NCBI GenBank assembly: GCA_024741835.1
Contig: JAENRP010000331.1
Span: forward strand, 1 to 42,017
DNA: 42,017 bases
Direction of reading: 5' to 3'
From: Diplocarpon mali
Lineage: Eukaryota > Ascomycota > Leotiomycetes > Helotiales > Drepanopezizaceae
Position numbers and translations under genes: made by a program. Below, one piece after another: positions 21,400 to 32,569 of the stretch. A model generated the notes under the pieces. The model searched no databases. It was not told the origin of the DNA and saw only the letters and a program-made list of their open reading frames with translations. Positions within the stretch are counted from its first letter, which is position 1; each line of letters begins with the position of its first letter.

Positions 21400-22136
21400 C
21401 TATTATTATATAACTTAAGCCAGCTTAATAGCGCCCTTAGTAGCCCCTTAGCTTAAATGTTTTTTAAATAGAAATCTCAAATAGCATATGGCGCTATTAT
21501 AGCGTTAGAGTATAAGTACTATTTAAGGTCTTTATTAGCTCCTCTCTACTTAATCTAATATTCAAGCTTTCGAGCTTAAATACAAGATCCAATTATTGCT
21601 TTTATCTCCTACTCCTCCTATTCTAGTAGTACTTTAATTAATGCAGGAGGTTCCTGAACTTATCTTAGCAGGAGGTTAGGAATATATTTACGCAGTGAGT
21701 GCGAGTAGAAAATAGGGTAGATCGAATAGAGCGAATTAGGCAATTGTAGCTTCTAGCTTTCTCTTAGCTTTTCTAGTACTTTTACTAGGCCGTACTACTT
21801 ATTAGAGAGCTTTCGACTCGGCCGGTCCAGTTTCCAATTCTTAGTACTAATTAGCATATTATCTCTTATAGTCTAATCAATTAGTTAGCAGTAGAGATCT
21901 ATAAGCTATTTCATTTTAATTTATTATACTTAAAGAGACGATTAGGCGAATTAGACTACTTTTTAAGCTTTAGTAGCTATATAGAGCGCCGTTTTACAAT
22001 TTACTCTCTTAGTTGCTATCCGTAGAGGCTTTAGGTTAATTAAATTCTATAAGGAGCGAGCCTTATAGCTGTTTAGCACTTAGAAAGGGGAAATTTGCCC
22101 TAGGGATTCGTAAGGTAAGGTCAATTAGGCAATATC
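21400..22136 (-). pseudogene. Gypsy-3 integrase C-terminus and chromodomain
   Basis: Continues the Gypsy-3 pol frame from 29707. Landmarks are Y-E-S-L-G-Q-I-S-P-F-Q (about 22105), N-W-K-L-D-R-P-S-R-K-L (about 21835), Y-S-H-S-L-R-K-Y-I-P-N (about 21690) and a chromodomain-like end with A-I-I-G-S-C-I-Q-A-R-K-L-E-Y (about 21580). Gln and Trp codons are widely replaced by TAA/TAG. It ends just before the polypurine tract, leaving no room for the antisense frame seen in Gypsy-1. Confidence 0.8.
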
Positions 22137-22141
22137 TATTA
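22137..22141. repeat. Left target-site duplication of Gypsy-1 (TATTA)
   Basis: TATTA immediately before the 5' LTR. The identical TATTA follows the 3' LTR at 29702-29706. Confidence 0.9.
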
Positions 22142-22448
22142 TGTAACGGCTGCACCTCCACTTAGTGCAATTACCTGGGAGTACAGCGTTTTAAGGTTTT
22201 GCAATCTCGATTCGATGCAGGGTTTTCTCGAATCGACCTTAAAGGGGCAAAAGGATATTCTTGCATAATATTACGTAAACGGGCAATAGAGCTTCTAACT
22301 GCTATATATATAAGGAAGAAGGGCTTTTCCCTAAGGAGGGTTCTCTAACTTCTTCGTTTCCTTTGTATTAGACCTATAGAATACGCCTTTTGCACTACTT
22401 CTTACTCTTATACTTGATCTCGCACTTTAGCAGTTCTATATTATTATA
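22142..22448 (+). repeat. 5' LTR of Gypsy-1
   Basis: Begins TGTAAC and ends in a mutated form of GTTACA (ATTATA). 307 bp, the same length as the LTRs at 29395 and 34771, which it matches along its whole length apart from transitions. Confidence 0.92.
22303..22359 (+). promoter_or_regulatory. LTR core promoter and likely RNA 5' end
   Basis: TATATATATAA at 22303-22313. A start site 30-40 bp downstream would place the RNA 5' end just before AACTTCTTCGTTT (22347-22359), which is complementary to the sequence after the LTR. Inferred from spacing only. Confidence 0.45.
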
Positions 22449-22450
22449 TT

Positions 22451-22463
22451 AAATGAAGAAGTT
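22451..22463 (+). other. Putative self-priming primer-binding site of Gypsy-1
   Basis: AAATGAAGAAGTT starts two bases after the LTR and pairs with AACTTCTTCGTTT of the LTR over 13 positions with a single G-U pair. No tRNA 3' end match was noticed. This is the arrangement known for Tf1/sushi-type elements, in which the RNA 5' end primes itself. Confidence 0.5.
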
Positions 22464-22756
22464 CTTCTCTACTAGGGACGGCTTTTAATAATATCCTACC
22501 CTTTTTGAAAATCGATTCGCAGTTATTTCGACTTTCAATAGAGTTAGGATCCTAGAGATCTCTTAGATAAACTGGGAGCTTGAGTGTAGCTTATTAACTA
22601 GTATAATTGAAGAACGCTTTTATTAGCCGGATTTTCTCAATTACTCCTTTTGTAAAAGCGCTATAGGTAGAAGTTAGGAGAGCACTATACTACTAGAACC
22701 CTTTTTCTGTAAAACCCCTTTTTAACCGAATCCCTATTAAAACCAAAATCGGTAAA

Positions 22757-24115
22757 ATGAATTCCCTACTAGCCAGAAGTCAGCAAATATAGAATATACC
22801 CAGTTCGTTTAAAGGACTAGCTTCCATAGGGAGTACCCTTACCCTAGCTCCTAAGGCCAGACCTTCCTCTGCCTCCAAGGGCAAGAGACTATAATGCTAT
22901 AGCTAAGCCAACTAAGATAAATAAGACTTTTCAAACCTAAACGTCTTATAAAGAATAGTCTTAGGTTTAAAGGAATTTATATAACGCTAAGACTAATCTA
23001 ATCGACAATTATAAAGCGAGATTAGTAGGATTGCCTAGGCTATCTCTAGCCTAAAGACCCTAGCTTGTTAAAGCTAAGAAACAGCTTAGCGCATATATCA
23101 GACTACTAAGCGAGAATCCACCTACCCTTGCGAGACTTAGCCTCCTTCAGAAGTCGATACGAATACAAAACAGCTAAAAATTCAGCTGATTGAAAAGATC
23201 ACTCCCTTTAATAATAGAACCTCCTTAATATATAAGCAGTAGTTAGCTTCAGTCCGAGACCGACTGTAAGTTAACGCCGACCTATATCCGAATGAGCGAG
23301 CTCGCCGAGCCCTCATTTAGGGATCTATTATAAGATAAGCCCGAATGTACCTTGAACCCTAGTACCTCTTAGAGACTAACCCCTTTTGAAACTATTAAGA
23401 AATAGTAGAGCTGCTAAGCAGTTACTTTTTAACTAGCTAAGAGGTAGACCTATTTCGATCCACTTTCTATCACCTCTATATAAGAGAAGCCGGTTATTTT
23501 AAAGAAACTTTCCTTTAATTTCAGGCCTGATTCTAATCAGCTGCGATCTAAGAAGAGGTCTTAAGATCTAAGTGGTTCTTCTTTATATAGAATAAGATTA
23601 CCCCCTAGCTTAAAGCAGCCTACGCCTTAGCTAAGGCCTCTTAAGGGAAGGACTATACTATTATAATTAACTAATTGAACGCCCTTGATACCGAATGTTG
23701 AAGCAATCAACTTCTCAACCCTTCGACTGGAAGCAAGGCGACCTTAGCATTATACCAGAAGACATCCAGTTCGCTTCTTAATAAGACCGCTCGCGGTCCG
23801 AGCGCCGGAAGTACCACCCGAGTTTCTAAGCCACTAGCCCCGAAGCCTACTACCCCTTTTCGCCAAGATATACCAGCTAAAGCTAGTTCTCCTACTTTAC
23901 CCTTTAAGCAAGCCACCTACTGGACCTATAGCAAAACTGGTCACTATAAGACCGAGTGCCCTTCTGCAAGCAAGATCAATGCCTTAAAAGATATAAAGAA
24001 AGCTAATCCAACTCTAGACTTAACTAATAATAGGGTTAAAATAGAGGAAGATTAGGAAAATAAAAAGGCCTAGGAAAAGACTCCTACTTAGGCCTGCGAA
24101 AGTGCGACTTATTAA
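22757..24115 (+). pseudogene. Gypsy-1 gag, RIP-broken
   Basis: Starts at the ATG of M-N-S-L-L-A-R-S. A polar, coiled-coil-like N-terminal part is followed by a capsid-like region (A-S-V-R-D-R-L, N-E-R-A-R-R-A-L-I, then Y-L-L-E-T-N-P-F-E-T-I). A CCHC zinc knuckle lies at about 23917-23960, reading W-T-Y-S-K-T-G-H-Y-K-T-E-C-P with at least one knuckle Cys changed to Tyr. There are dozens of in-frame TAA/TAG codons. A phase change near 23690-23700 or accumulated indels cannot be excluded. Confidence 0.8.
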
Positions 24116-27100
24116 AGCTAGATCTTAACTCTTTAATAGAAGGGAAGCAATTCCTAACCTCTTATACTATTAGTATAAATAGACTTAGAGTATTATTATT
24201 AGCTTTAGCAGACACTAGAGCCCTTAGTTACCTATTTTTAAATCGTTCCCTTTCCGTATGTCTTTCGAGAGCAACCGGCTCTTAAATTCTTCCTCTGCCA
24301 GCCCCTATTCCTATCTATAGATTTTAAAATACCATTCGCATATAAGCTACGCACTATATACGCTTTCACTTAATAATTGATAGAAGGCGTATTTACAACT
24401 GCCCTTAGGTTATTCTCGACCTAAGCTAGCGCGATGCTATTATTAGAGTTAAATGGATACGCCGATTTCGATTGAAACTTAATCCGAAGGAAAACCGATT
24501 CGTATGGCCTTTGTATTACCCCCTATCTCCTCGATTCGCAAAGGAAATTCTCATCCATCTTCCCCCTTTTAAAGGACTTCGGATCTGATCCGATTATTAA
24601 GCTAACGTCAATCGCAAAGAATAGGAAATAGCTATAAACAAAGCTTAATAGATCAATAGAAGATAGTCTTGCGTCAATTTAATAGTCTTAGCTAAGCGCA
24701 AGATCCCTATTGCTATTACTAAGCCTACGCCCCTGCCTATAATTAAGCCAGATCCAGGAAAATAGTCTAATATAAATCGATTATAATCTAACCCTATTTG
24801 CAAATACCCTAAAGCTGCAGTTCCTATTTGCGAAATTAGTGCTAACGCCTTTTATTATAATATAAAGTGTAAGGAGATAGAGTTCTTTTAAACTAGTATT
24901 TATAAAGTAGATAGGATTCTAAAGGAAAGATATAAGCCTAAGAATCCCAATGTCGAAAAGCTGATTAATAATCGACTCTTAAAATAGTACCAATCTCTAA
25001 GATAAGCTTTCTTAAAAAGGGATGCAGATACCCTCCCTCCCTATTAGTACTACAATCATAAGATACAGCTAGAAAGGCCCTTGCCTAACGCCTATTCGCC
25101 CTTCTACCATCAATCTACCAAGGAGCTTAAGGTTATAAAGGAGTACTTACTTGAGAATTTAAACAAAGGCTTTATTAAGATAAGTACTAGCCCCTTTGCT
25201 TCGCTAGTACTATTTATAAAGAAGGCCGATGGTAGCCTCCGATTTTGCATAGACTACCGGAAGCTAAACGCACTAACTTAGAAGGACGCTTACCCGATTC
25301 CGAGGATAGACGAGCTTTTAGGGCGAGTATCCAAAGCCAAGATCTTTACAAAACTGGATATTCAAGCTGCTTTCAATCGGATACGAATGGACCCTGAATC
25401 AGAGGAATACACCACCTTTTAAACAAGGTACAGATCCTACAAATGCAAGGTTCTCCCATTCGGCCTTTATAACAGACCAAGTACTTACTAGCAGTATATA
25501 AATGACATTCTTTTAAATTACTTAAATGATTTTTACATAGCATATTTAAACAATATTTTAATTTACTTAAAGAACATTAAAGAGCACTAGGGTCATATCG
25601 AAAAGGTGCTAAAACGACTCTTAAAGGCTGGCCTTTAAGTAGATATTAAGAAGTGCGAGTTCTATATTACTTGAACTTAATATCTTAAATACGTTCTAAC
25701 AACAACCGGGATTGAACTAGACCTTAAAAAGGTCGAACTGCTGCGCAATTAGAAGTACCTGAAAACTATTACTAAAGTGAAGTCCTACCTAGGATTTTGC
25801 AGGTTCTACCGACAATTTATTCGCAACTTCAGGCTAATCGCCAAACCCCTCTCAGTTCTAACCCAACCAATAGTGCCTTAGAATTAGACAGAAGAGTGCC
25901 GAATCGCTTTTAAAGAGCTTTATAAGCAATTGCTCTTAATTTAGCGGATTTACCATTTTAACCCTAACTTGCCTATAAAGCTAAAAACTAATGCTTCTAA
26001 CAGCGTCATCGCTAAAGTACTTTCTTAACAATACTCTAATAAGTAATAGTACCTAATTGGCTTCTATTCGCATATACTCTCTAGCTACGAACCTAATTAG
26101 GAAATATACAATAAGGAACTCTTTGCTATCATTAAATCCTACTATAAATAGAGACCTGAGCTTATATCACTTAAGGAGCAAGTTAATATTTACTCAGATC
26201 ACCGCTCCCTTAAGTACTTTATAACTACTAAGGTTCTAACCGCGAAATAGTATTAATAAATAGAATTCTTATCTGACTTTAATTTTCGAATTGTATATAC
26301 TCTTAGCAAAGACAATCGGAAGGCCGATATTCTTAGCCGCTAAGAGCAGGATATGCTAGTTTATAAGCAAGCGAAGCTAGATAGCCGATCCTAGGTTCTG
26401 ATTTCCCTAGCCCAGTTGGACCCCCGAATTAATACCGAACTGGCCGACAAATTTCTCGCCAAATCTACCGAAGGCACCCTTGCCCTAATGTTAACCGATG
26501 ATCCCAATTCGACCCTGAATCGACCTAAGGATTCCTTTGATTTGATTGAGAAGCTTTATTAAGACAACTGCGAATCCTTCTAAGAGATTCGCGCCGACCT
26601 CCCTAAGAACTACTCCCTAAAAGACAGATTACTTTACTTTAAGGAGCATCTCTACATACGCCGCAACACTCCCTTATATACTTATCTAATTCAGAAAGCT
26701 TATAACTAACCTTCAAGCGCGCACCCTAGTAGCTTAAAGACCTACCAGCTACTCGCTCTTAAGTACTATTAGGTCGGGATAAGTTCGGACTACAAAAGAT
26801 TCGTCGCAAACTATAAACCTTATCAATTCTCGCATTTAAAGATAACTAAATAATAAGGTCTCCTATAGCCCCTCCCTATTCCTAACTATCCTATACAGCA
26901 CTTATATATAGATTTTAAGGATTTCCCTCCTAATAAGCATAGCTTTAATCAAATCCTAGTTTTTATAGACCGACTTAGTAAGAGCGCTATTACAATTCCT
27001 TATTAAAAAGATATCGACGCTTAAGGAACTGCCCAACTATTTGTTCAATAGATTTATCGATTCGGCCACACTCCAGAGACAATTACCTCCGACCGAGGCC

Positions 27101-28075
27101 CCTAATTCGTCTCCTTATTCTAGAGAGAGTTCTGCCGCATTATTAGTATTAAGATTAAACTCTCTATAGCATACTATAAGGAGACTAACGGCCAAACGGA
27201 GATTATAAACAAGTATATTAATTTAAGGCTATAGCCTTTTATTAATTACTATTAAGATAATTAAAGTAAACTGATTCCGTTAATGGATTATATACAATCG
27301 ACTCTCCCTTACGCTTTAATCAATATAACCTTATATTAACTTAAGTATAGAGTTGCGCCTTAGATAAGTTAGGACTAGATCTTTTTAAAAACGTCTAGCC
27401 TATAAGAGAAATTAAACTAGGCAGAAGCTAAGCTAGTAGCAGAGAGGATGCATATAGCTTGGGAAGTAGCAAAAGGCAATATAAAACGCGCTTAAGAGAA
27501 AATGCGTAAGTCTACAAATTAATATTAAAGGGAGATTAATTAGAAACCTAAAGATATAGTCTACCTTTTAATAAAAAATCTTAAGAACTACTACTTTAGT
27601 AAGAAACTGGCCAATCAATAGGATAGTCCTTTTAAGGTTCTTAAGAAGGTAGGCAATTTATATTAAATCAAGCTGCCTATAGGTTTTATAATATATAATA
27701 TCTTTGCACTAAAGCTACTATTCAAAGATCCGCAGAACCCTTTGCTAGGTCAGGAATAACCTTAGCCTACTATAGAAAAGATCGCTAGGTAAGAAGAGTA
27801 TAAAGTGTCTGAGATACTAGGTATACGCCTATCTTAAGGAAAGCTAAAGTACTAGGTCAAATGGATTAGTTATAACCCCAATTTAAGTTAGTATCGCACT
27901 TCAAATTTTATAGGATCCTTATATAAGATTCGCGACTTTTATTAAGCCAATCTTACAAAGCTAGGACCACCTTAGAACTTATAAGCTTAGCTAAAGGCTT
28001 AAGAAAGTGGTATAGATAATTATAATCACTTAGAAGATAATAGGCCAAATATAAAACAGGTTAGTAAATAAATCT
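24116..28075 (+). pseudogene. Gypsy-1 pol with chromodomain, RIP-broken
   Basis: Protease region at about 24160-24330. Reverse transcriptase at about 25081-25680 ([20 protein letters not shown]) with Y-L-N-N-I-L at 25543-25560 in place of Y-L-D-D. RNase H at about 25980-26340 (Y-S-D-H-R-S-L-K-Y-F, K-A-D-I-L-S-R). Integrase has the first Asp in Y-I-D-F-K-D-F-P (about 26910) and the second in T-S-D-R-G-P-Q-F (about 27088). The chromodomain is at about 27795-27960 (Y-K-V-S-E-I-L-G, then K-Y-Q-V-K-W-I-S-Y). The longest unbroken piece is 25081-25281. It ends in an A-rich stretch near 28080. Confidence 0.88.
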
Positions 28076-28139
28076 AAAAATACAAATAAAAAAAAAAAAA
28101 GGAGAAAAATAATAAAAATAGAAAAAAAGAAATAACGCT

Positions 28140-29075
28140 AGGCCAATTGCCTCCTCCCCTTATAACTCCTCCAACCCCTCCTCCTTTACGCTTAAGGAAA
28201 CAAGCTCCAACTCCATTCTAGAGCTGAAGCTCGCCTCCCAAACACGCCCCTGCTTAGAACGACCCTGACCTCCTCCTCTTACTACCGCTGGCACCGCCCT
28301 ATTAGCCGCTGCGCCTAACGCTACCCTCGCTACTATAAGCCCTCCTCCCCTTATAAGAGACTCTGCCGCTATAGCAGTCCGCTCTATTAATATAATAATA
28401 GACCCTAAGAGGCCTAGTATAGTTCGGCTAGATTGCTCTAACCTCGCCAGCTAAGACTTAATAAGGTCGCTACGCTCTTATTAAAAAGTCAGCGGTCAAT
28501 TCGATACTAATTCGGGTTTAACTTATGGCAACCGTCGCTTAGATCCCCTTTAGCTGGCTTGCTATAGCCTTAGCTATAAAGCGGAGCTCCGTAAGGCTAG
28601 CACGCTCTAGTTGGAAGCGGCTAGTCGGAGCCTCCGCGCTAGCCACTAGTAGGAGGTTAACGAGAATCTAAGCGCGCCGGACCGCCTCTTAATAGAGCAT
28701 CTCGCAGTTCCCTACCGAAACTGCCTAAGCGTCGTCGTTATCGTCATTACTACTATTATCCTCCTCTTACTGCCAGGCAGCCTCTCCCTGCCACTCCTCA
28801 AGGGCTGCAGACAGCGCCGCAAACTCCTTACTAATATAAGAGGGAAGCTATAAATAAGTATTAGCGCAACTAGAACTTTAGACTCAATTCAAGGTACTTA
28901 TAAGGATACACTCCGCCTTCTACTCCTAGCACTAGTAGCACTTCTTACTACGCTCCGATTCGAACTCGCATTTGTATATAATATCGCATATAAGGCGCCG
29001 CACGCACTAATAGCAGCATATGCAATAGGCTACCGCAAGGGCGCCTGACAGCAAGGGAATTGGCACTATGCGTAT
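28140..29075 (-). pseudogene. Antisense cysteine-rich accessory frame of Gypsy-1
   Basis: Between pol and the 3' LTR the minus strand carries a reading frame of about 310 codons, broken by TAG/TAA. Its N-terminal part (about 29020-28880) holds a Cys array, C-C-Y-x-C-V-R-R-L-I-C, then S-K-K-C-Y-x-C and K-A-E-C, suggesting metal binding. It is followed by an Ala/Glu-rich helical part (E-F-A-A-L-S-A-A-L-E-E-W near 28800) and an acidic run (E-E-D-N-S-S-N-D-D-N-D-D). The same frame occurs in Gypsy-2. Fungal genomes hold many genes with this kind of CxxC..CxxC head, which is my basis for treating it as a real former gene. Function unknown. Confidence 0.5.
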
Positions 29076-29110
29076 TAAACGCGATTCGACCCTAGACTAA
29101 GGCAAACTTA

Positions 29111-29190
29111 CTTATAGTAGTTAGTAGTAGTAGTAGTAATTATTTCTACTACTATGCATTAGCCCTACGCTATAGTAGTAGGAGTAGGGG
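29111..29190. repeat. TAG/CTA microsatellite with inverted halves
   Basis: A run of TAG trinucleotides (29117-29138) is followed by CTACTACTA (29146-29154) and another TAGTAGTAGGAGTAG block (29172 onward). TAGTAGTA and TACTACTA form an 8-bp stem. It lies upstream of the antisense frame. Confidence 0.6.
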
Positions 29191-29356
29191 ACTTATACAA
29201 TAGTATATAGTTATTATACTAAAGAAGGAAGATCCTATAAAAGGAAAAACAAATTTAAATGCATAACGCGACTTACGCTAAACTAAATACAAAATAGTAC
29301 CGTTTGTATAATAATATACTAAGTACGTTACTATACGAAAATCGTCACAACCTCCT

Positions 29357-29394
29357 AACGCTTATAGGCAAGCGTTCTCAAAGGGGGGAGGTAG
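29357..29394 (+). other. Polypurine tract of Gypsy-1 with preceding hairpin
   Basis: AAAGGGGGGAGGTAG (29380-29394) directly precedes the 3' LTR and would prime plus-strand DNA. A perfect 7-bp stem (AACGCTT-ATAGGC-AAGCGTT, 29357-29376) stands three bases before it. Confidence 0.8.
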
Positions 29395-29701
29395 TATAAC
29401 AGCTGCACTTCCACTTAGTGCAATTACCTAAGAGTATAGCATTTTAAGGTTTCGCAATCTCGATTTGATATAGGGTTTTCTCAAATCGACCCTAAAGGGG
29501 TAAAAGGATATTCTTACATAATATCATATAAACGGGCAATAGAGCTTTTAGCTGCTATATATATAAGGAAGAAGGGCTCTCCCCTAAGGAGGGTTCTCTA
29601 ACTTCTTCGTTTCCTTCGTATTAGACCTATAGAATACGCCTTTTGCACCACTTCTTACTCCTATACTTGATCTCGCACTTTGGCGGTTCTGTGTCATTAT
29701 A
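29395..29701 (+). repeat. 3' LTR of Gypsy-1
   Basis: 307 bp, starting TATAAC (TGTAAC mutated) and ending ATTATA. Differences from the 5' LTR are almost all transitions. Confidence 0.92.
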
Positions 29702-29706
29702 TATTA
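29702..29706. repeat. Right target-site duplication of Gypsy-1 (TATTA)
   Basis: Matches 22137-22141 exactly. Gypsy-3 pol sequence resumes directly after it. Confidence 0.9.
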
Positions 29707-30539
29707 GAGGCAAGAGATAACTCCAATTGTCTTAGTAGTATAAGTAAAACGGCCTAAGGCGTTATTTTAAGTACTGGTTCATAATCTCAGTTTGGCTATT
29801 AATATTAGGGTTATAAGCTATAGTTAGCTTGACCTTTATACTTAGTATTCGATAAAGCTCTTTTCAAAAGGTAGAGACGAATTAGGTACCTCTATTTAAT
29901 AGAATCGAATTAGGCATACTGAAATGGCATATCTAATAAACTAAAAACAACTTTATAAGGTCTTTTATATTAATTGAATTATAGTATAGAATTGAAACTG
30001 CCTTTTTTAATAACCTATTGATAATTACAAAGGCAAAATTATAACTGAGTTCATTAAGCGGAAGCTTTATAAAATCTATTATCAAGTGTTAATAAGCTCA
30101 TTCGGGAATTGGCAAGGGTTATAAGAAACCAGGGGTCTTATTATAATAAGCTTTTATTTTTAAATAATAATAGTTCTAGATATAAGTGCTAATATTACTA
30201 CTAAGGCTTTTCTAATAGTATTTTCTTCTTATTAAAAGTCTTGTTTTCCCGATTCTAGCGTATATAACGCAAGGTTGCTTATATATATAACGAATTAAGG
30301 CTATTTGCAGTTCGGGAGGTTAGGATAGTATAACGAGTCTACCTTAAAAGAAGAGTTTGCCTTAGCTGAGTTCATAGTCGAGGCTATGGTTCTACGCCTT
30401 ATCTCGGAACTTCTATAGCTTAAGGGAGGTCTTATTAGCTTGAATAACCTTATTAATAATGTAGTAGTTCGCTACATTATACTCGACTTTAGACATTAGG
30501 TTAGTAGGTGCCTCTATTAGCGCGATTAGCATAATCGTT

Positions 30540-30607
30540 ACTCGTAGGCCGGGCCTAAGAGTGGAATCGATCTGCGCTAAAGTCACTTATAGGCCAGGCT
30601 TAGGAGT
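30540..30607 (+). repeat. Near-palindromic 23-bp motif, copies 6-7
   Basis: Copies at 30540-30562 and 30585-30607, start-to-start distance 45 bp, each followed by GGAATCG. Inside Gypsy-3 pol. Confidence 0.8.
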
Positions 30608-32501
30608 GGAATCGCCTTTAGTAGCGAGTACTTCTATAAAGAGCTTATCGTTAAGTAAAAGCTACTAGTGGCGTAAAGCTCGTTTCCTAGCTTTAAGAGG
30701 GGTTAGCTCCTAGTCTTAATATAAGAGTATATTAGCTAGCGTATTTGTTATACCTATTTAGTATATAATAAGGAAGTTGAAATCGGCGAAGAACTCCGCC
30801 TAGCGAGCCTACTAGGCTATTAAGTCCTTAGTTATTATAAAGTACTTAAGGGCTTTATAATCTATATATACGTATACTATTTTCTAGGCCTTAAGTAGCT
30901 TTGCCTTATATTAGTAAAACGATTTAAAAATCGCTAAGAGCTCCTTATTATAAATAAGGTAATTTAGCTTAGCGTCATTTATAGTCTTTAAGAAGTACCC
31001 GATTAGGTAGTAGTTTTCGTCTTCCTAAAATTAGGAGAGTACGCTGGCGACTACTTTATTAGAGGCGTTGGTCTTAAGCCTTATCTGCTTTTAAAGGTAA
31101 TAGTAGTATAAGATCAGAGTCGTTTAAAGGCTTAAGCGCAGAGCTTCCTAAGCTTCCTTATAAGTGTTATTAAAATCAAAAGGAACGTTTCTTATAAGAG
31201 CTATTAAAGGTCGGCAGATACAACTATAGCTTTAAATAAACCTTTAATAGAAGTTACAAAACCCTAAGAAGCTTTATACGCTGCGTACATTCTTAGTGTA
31301 TTTCCACTCTTAAATAACTAAGACCTTATCAAGGTCTACTTTAATTCTGTAAACTCCGATTATAAACCTTAGGAACTTAGTTTTAATAATTCTAAACTCG
31401 CTTTTCTTAATATCTACTTAAAGGCTATAGTATTAAAGAATTCCTAAGATCTTTTTAATATAAATCTTATAATTAAGGGAGTTTTCTAAGTAGATTAGAA
31501 TATTATTTAAGTAAATAGAGCAAAAATTATCGAAGTAGTTAAAGAGAATATCGTTAATAAACTACTAAAAGGTAGCAGGCCTATTTATTAGCTTAAATGG
31601 TAAAACCTTGTATTTATAAGTCTTATAATGCGTGCGAAAGGTAGTCAGGTCCTTAGCATCAGCTAATATGCAGATATAGTAAAAGGCTTATTATATATCG
31701 ATTTTTATAAAAATACAAGCTTTCGATATATATACTATTATCTTATCGATAAGGGGAATTAAGTAGGGGTCTTTCTTCATTAAGGCGTTTAGTTTCCGAT
31801 AGTTAATGCATAAACGTAAGGAGCTATCAGCTTTTTTAATAAAGAGGATTAGGGCTACTTAAGGGGAACTTAAAGCTTTAATAAATCCTTTATATAGGTT
31901 TTTAAGAATATAGCTCTTAACCTTAGAGAGCTATTCATTAGTAAGGCGGTAGAAGGGTTCGATTATTAAGTTGTTCTTACTTATTAGTTCGATTTTATAA
32001 TCTACCCTTGGCCTAGGTTCTAGTAGTTAGTTAAAGGCCTAGCAACTAAAGACGTTCTTAAACTCAGCGTACTAAGGCAGGAGCTTTTGGTCTATTAGCT
32101 TATCGTTACTCTTATACTTAGCTTATAGTACCGAACTAAGACTAAGGGAGCTAATTTCAGCTTTTCTAGCCGATTCTCGGCGATTGATTTCTTAATTTAG
32201 ATTATAAACCAAGCTTATAAATATAAACTCTTTAGGCGCTAGCTCTTAAGTTTGTATAGCTTATCTTACTTTAATTATAAAGTAGTAGTAGAGGGCGCCG
32301 ATTACTAAGGCTAAGATTAGGCTGATTTAATAAGCCGGCTTTTAAGTAGCGTTCCTTTTCGCTAAGAGAGGGGATAAAGGGTCTAGTACTCTTAGTAAGG
32401 CCTTCTTTATATAGTTCAGATCTCTTTTTAAGTCTTTAAAGAAACTATTATCCTTAGGTTTATAAAAGGCTATAGGAGTAGGAATCGAATTAGCAGATTT
32501 T

Positions 32502-32569
32502 ACTCATAGGCCAGGACTAGGAGTAGAATTCGAGTTCGCAGATTTCACTTATAGGCTAGGACTAGGAGT
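32502..32569 (+). repeat. Near-palindromic 23-bp motif, copies 8-9
   Basis: Copies at 32502-32524 and 32547-32569, start-to-start distance 45 bp, flanked by AGATTT on the left and RGAATTCGAG on the right. Between protease and reverse transcriptase of Gypsy-3. Confidence 0.8.

Larger units (their letters stand above)
22142..29701 (+). mobile_element. Complete Ty3/Gypsy chromovirus Gypsy-1 (7560 bp), degenerate
   Basis: Two 307-bp LTRs (22142-22448 and 29395-29701), perfect 5-bp target duplication, primer site, gag with zinc knuckle, pol (protease, reverse transcriptase, RNase H, integrase, chromodomain), an antisense cysteine-rich frame, hairpin and polypurine tract. It lies in opposite orientation to its host element, inside Gypsy-3 integrase. 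Coding regions carry many TAA/TAG codons. Differences from Gypsy-2 are mainly transitions, and several stops in one copy are sense codons in the other, which indicates separate mutation after insertion. Confidence 0.92.
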
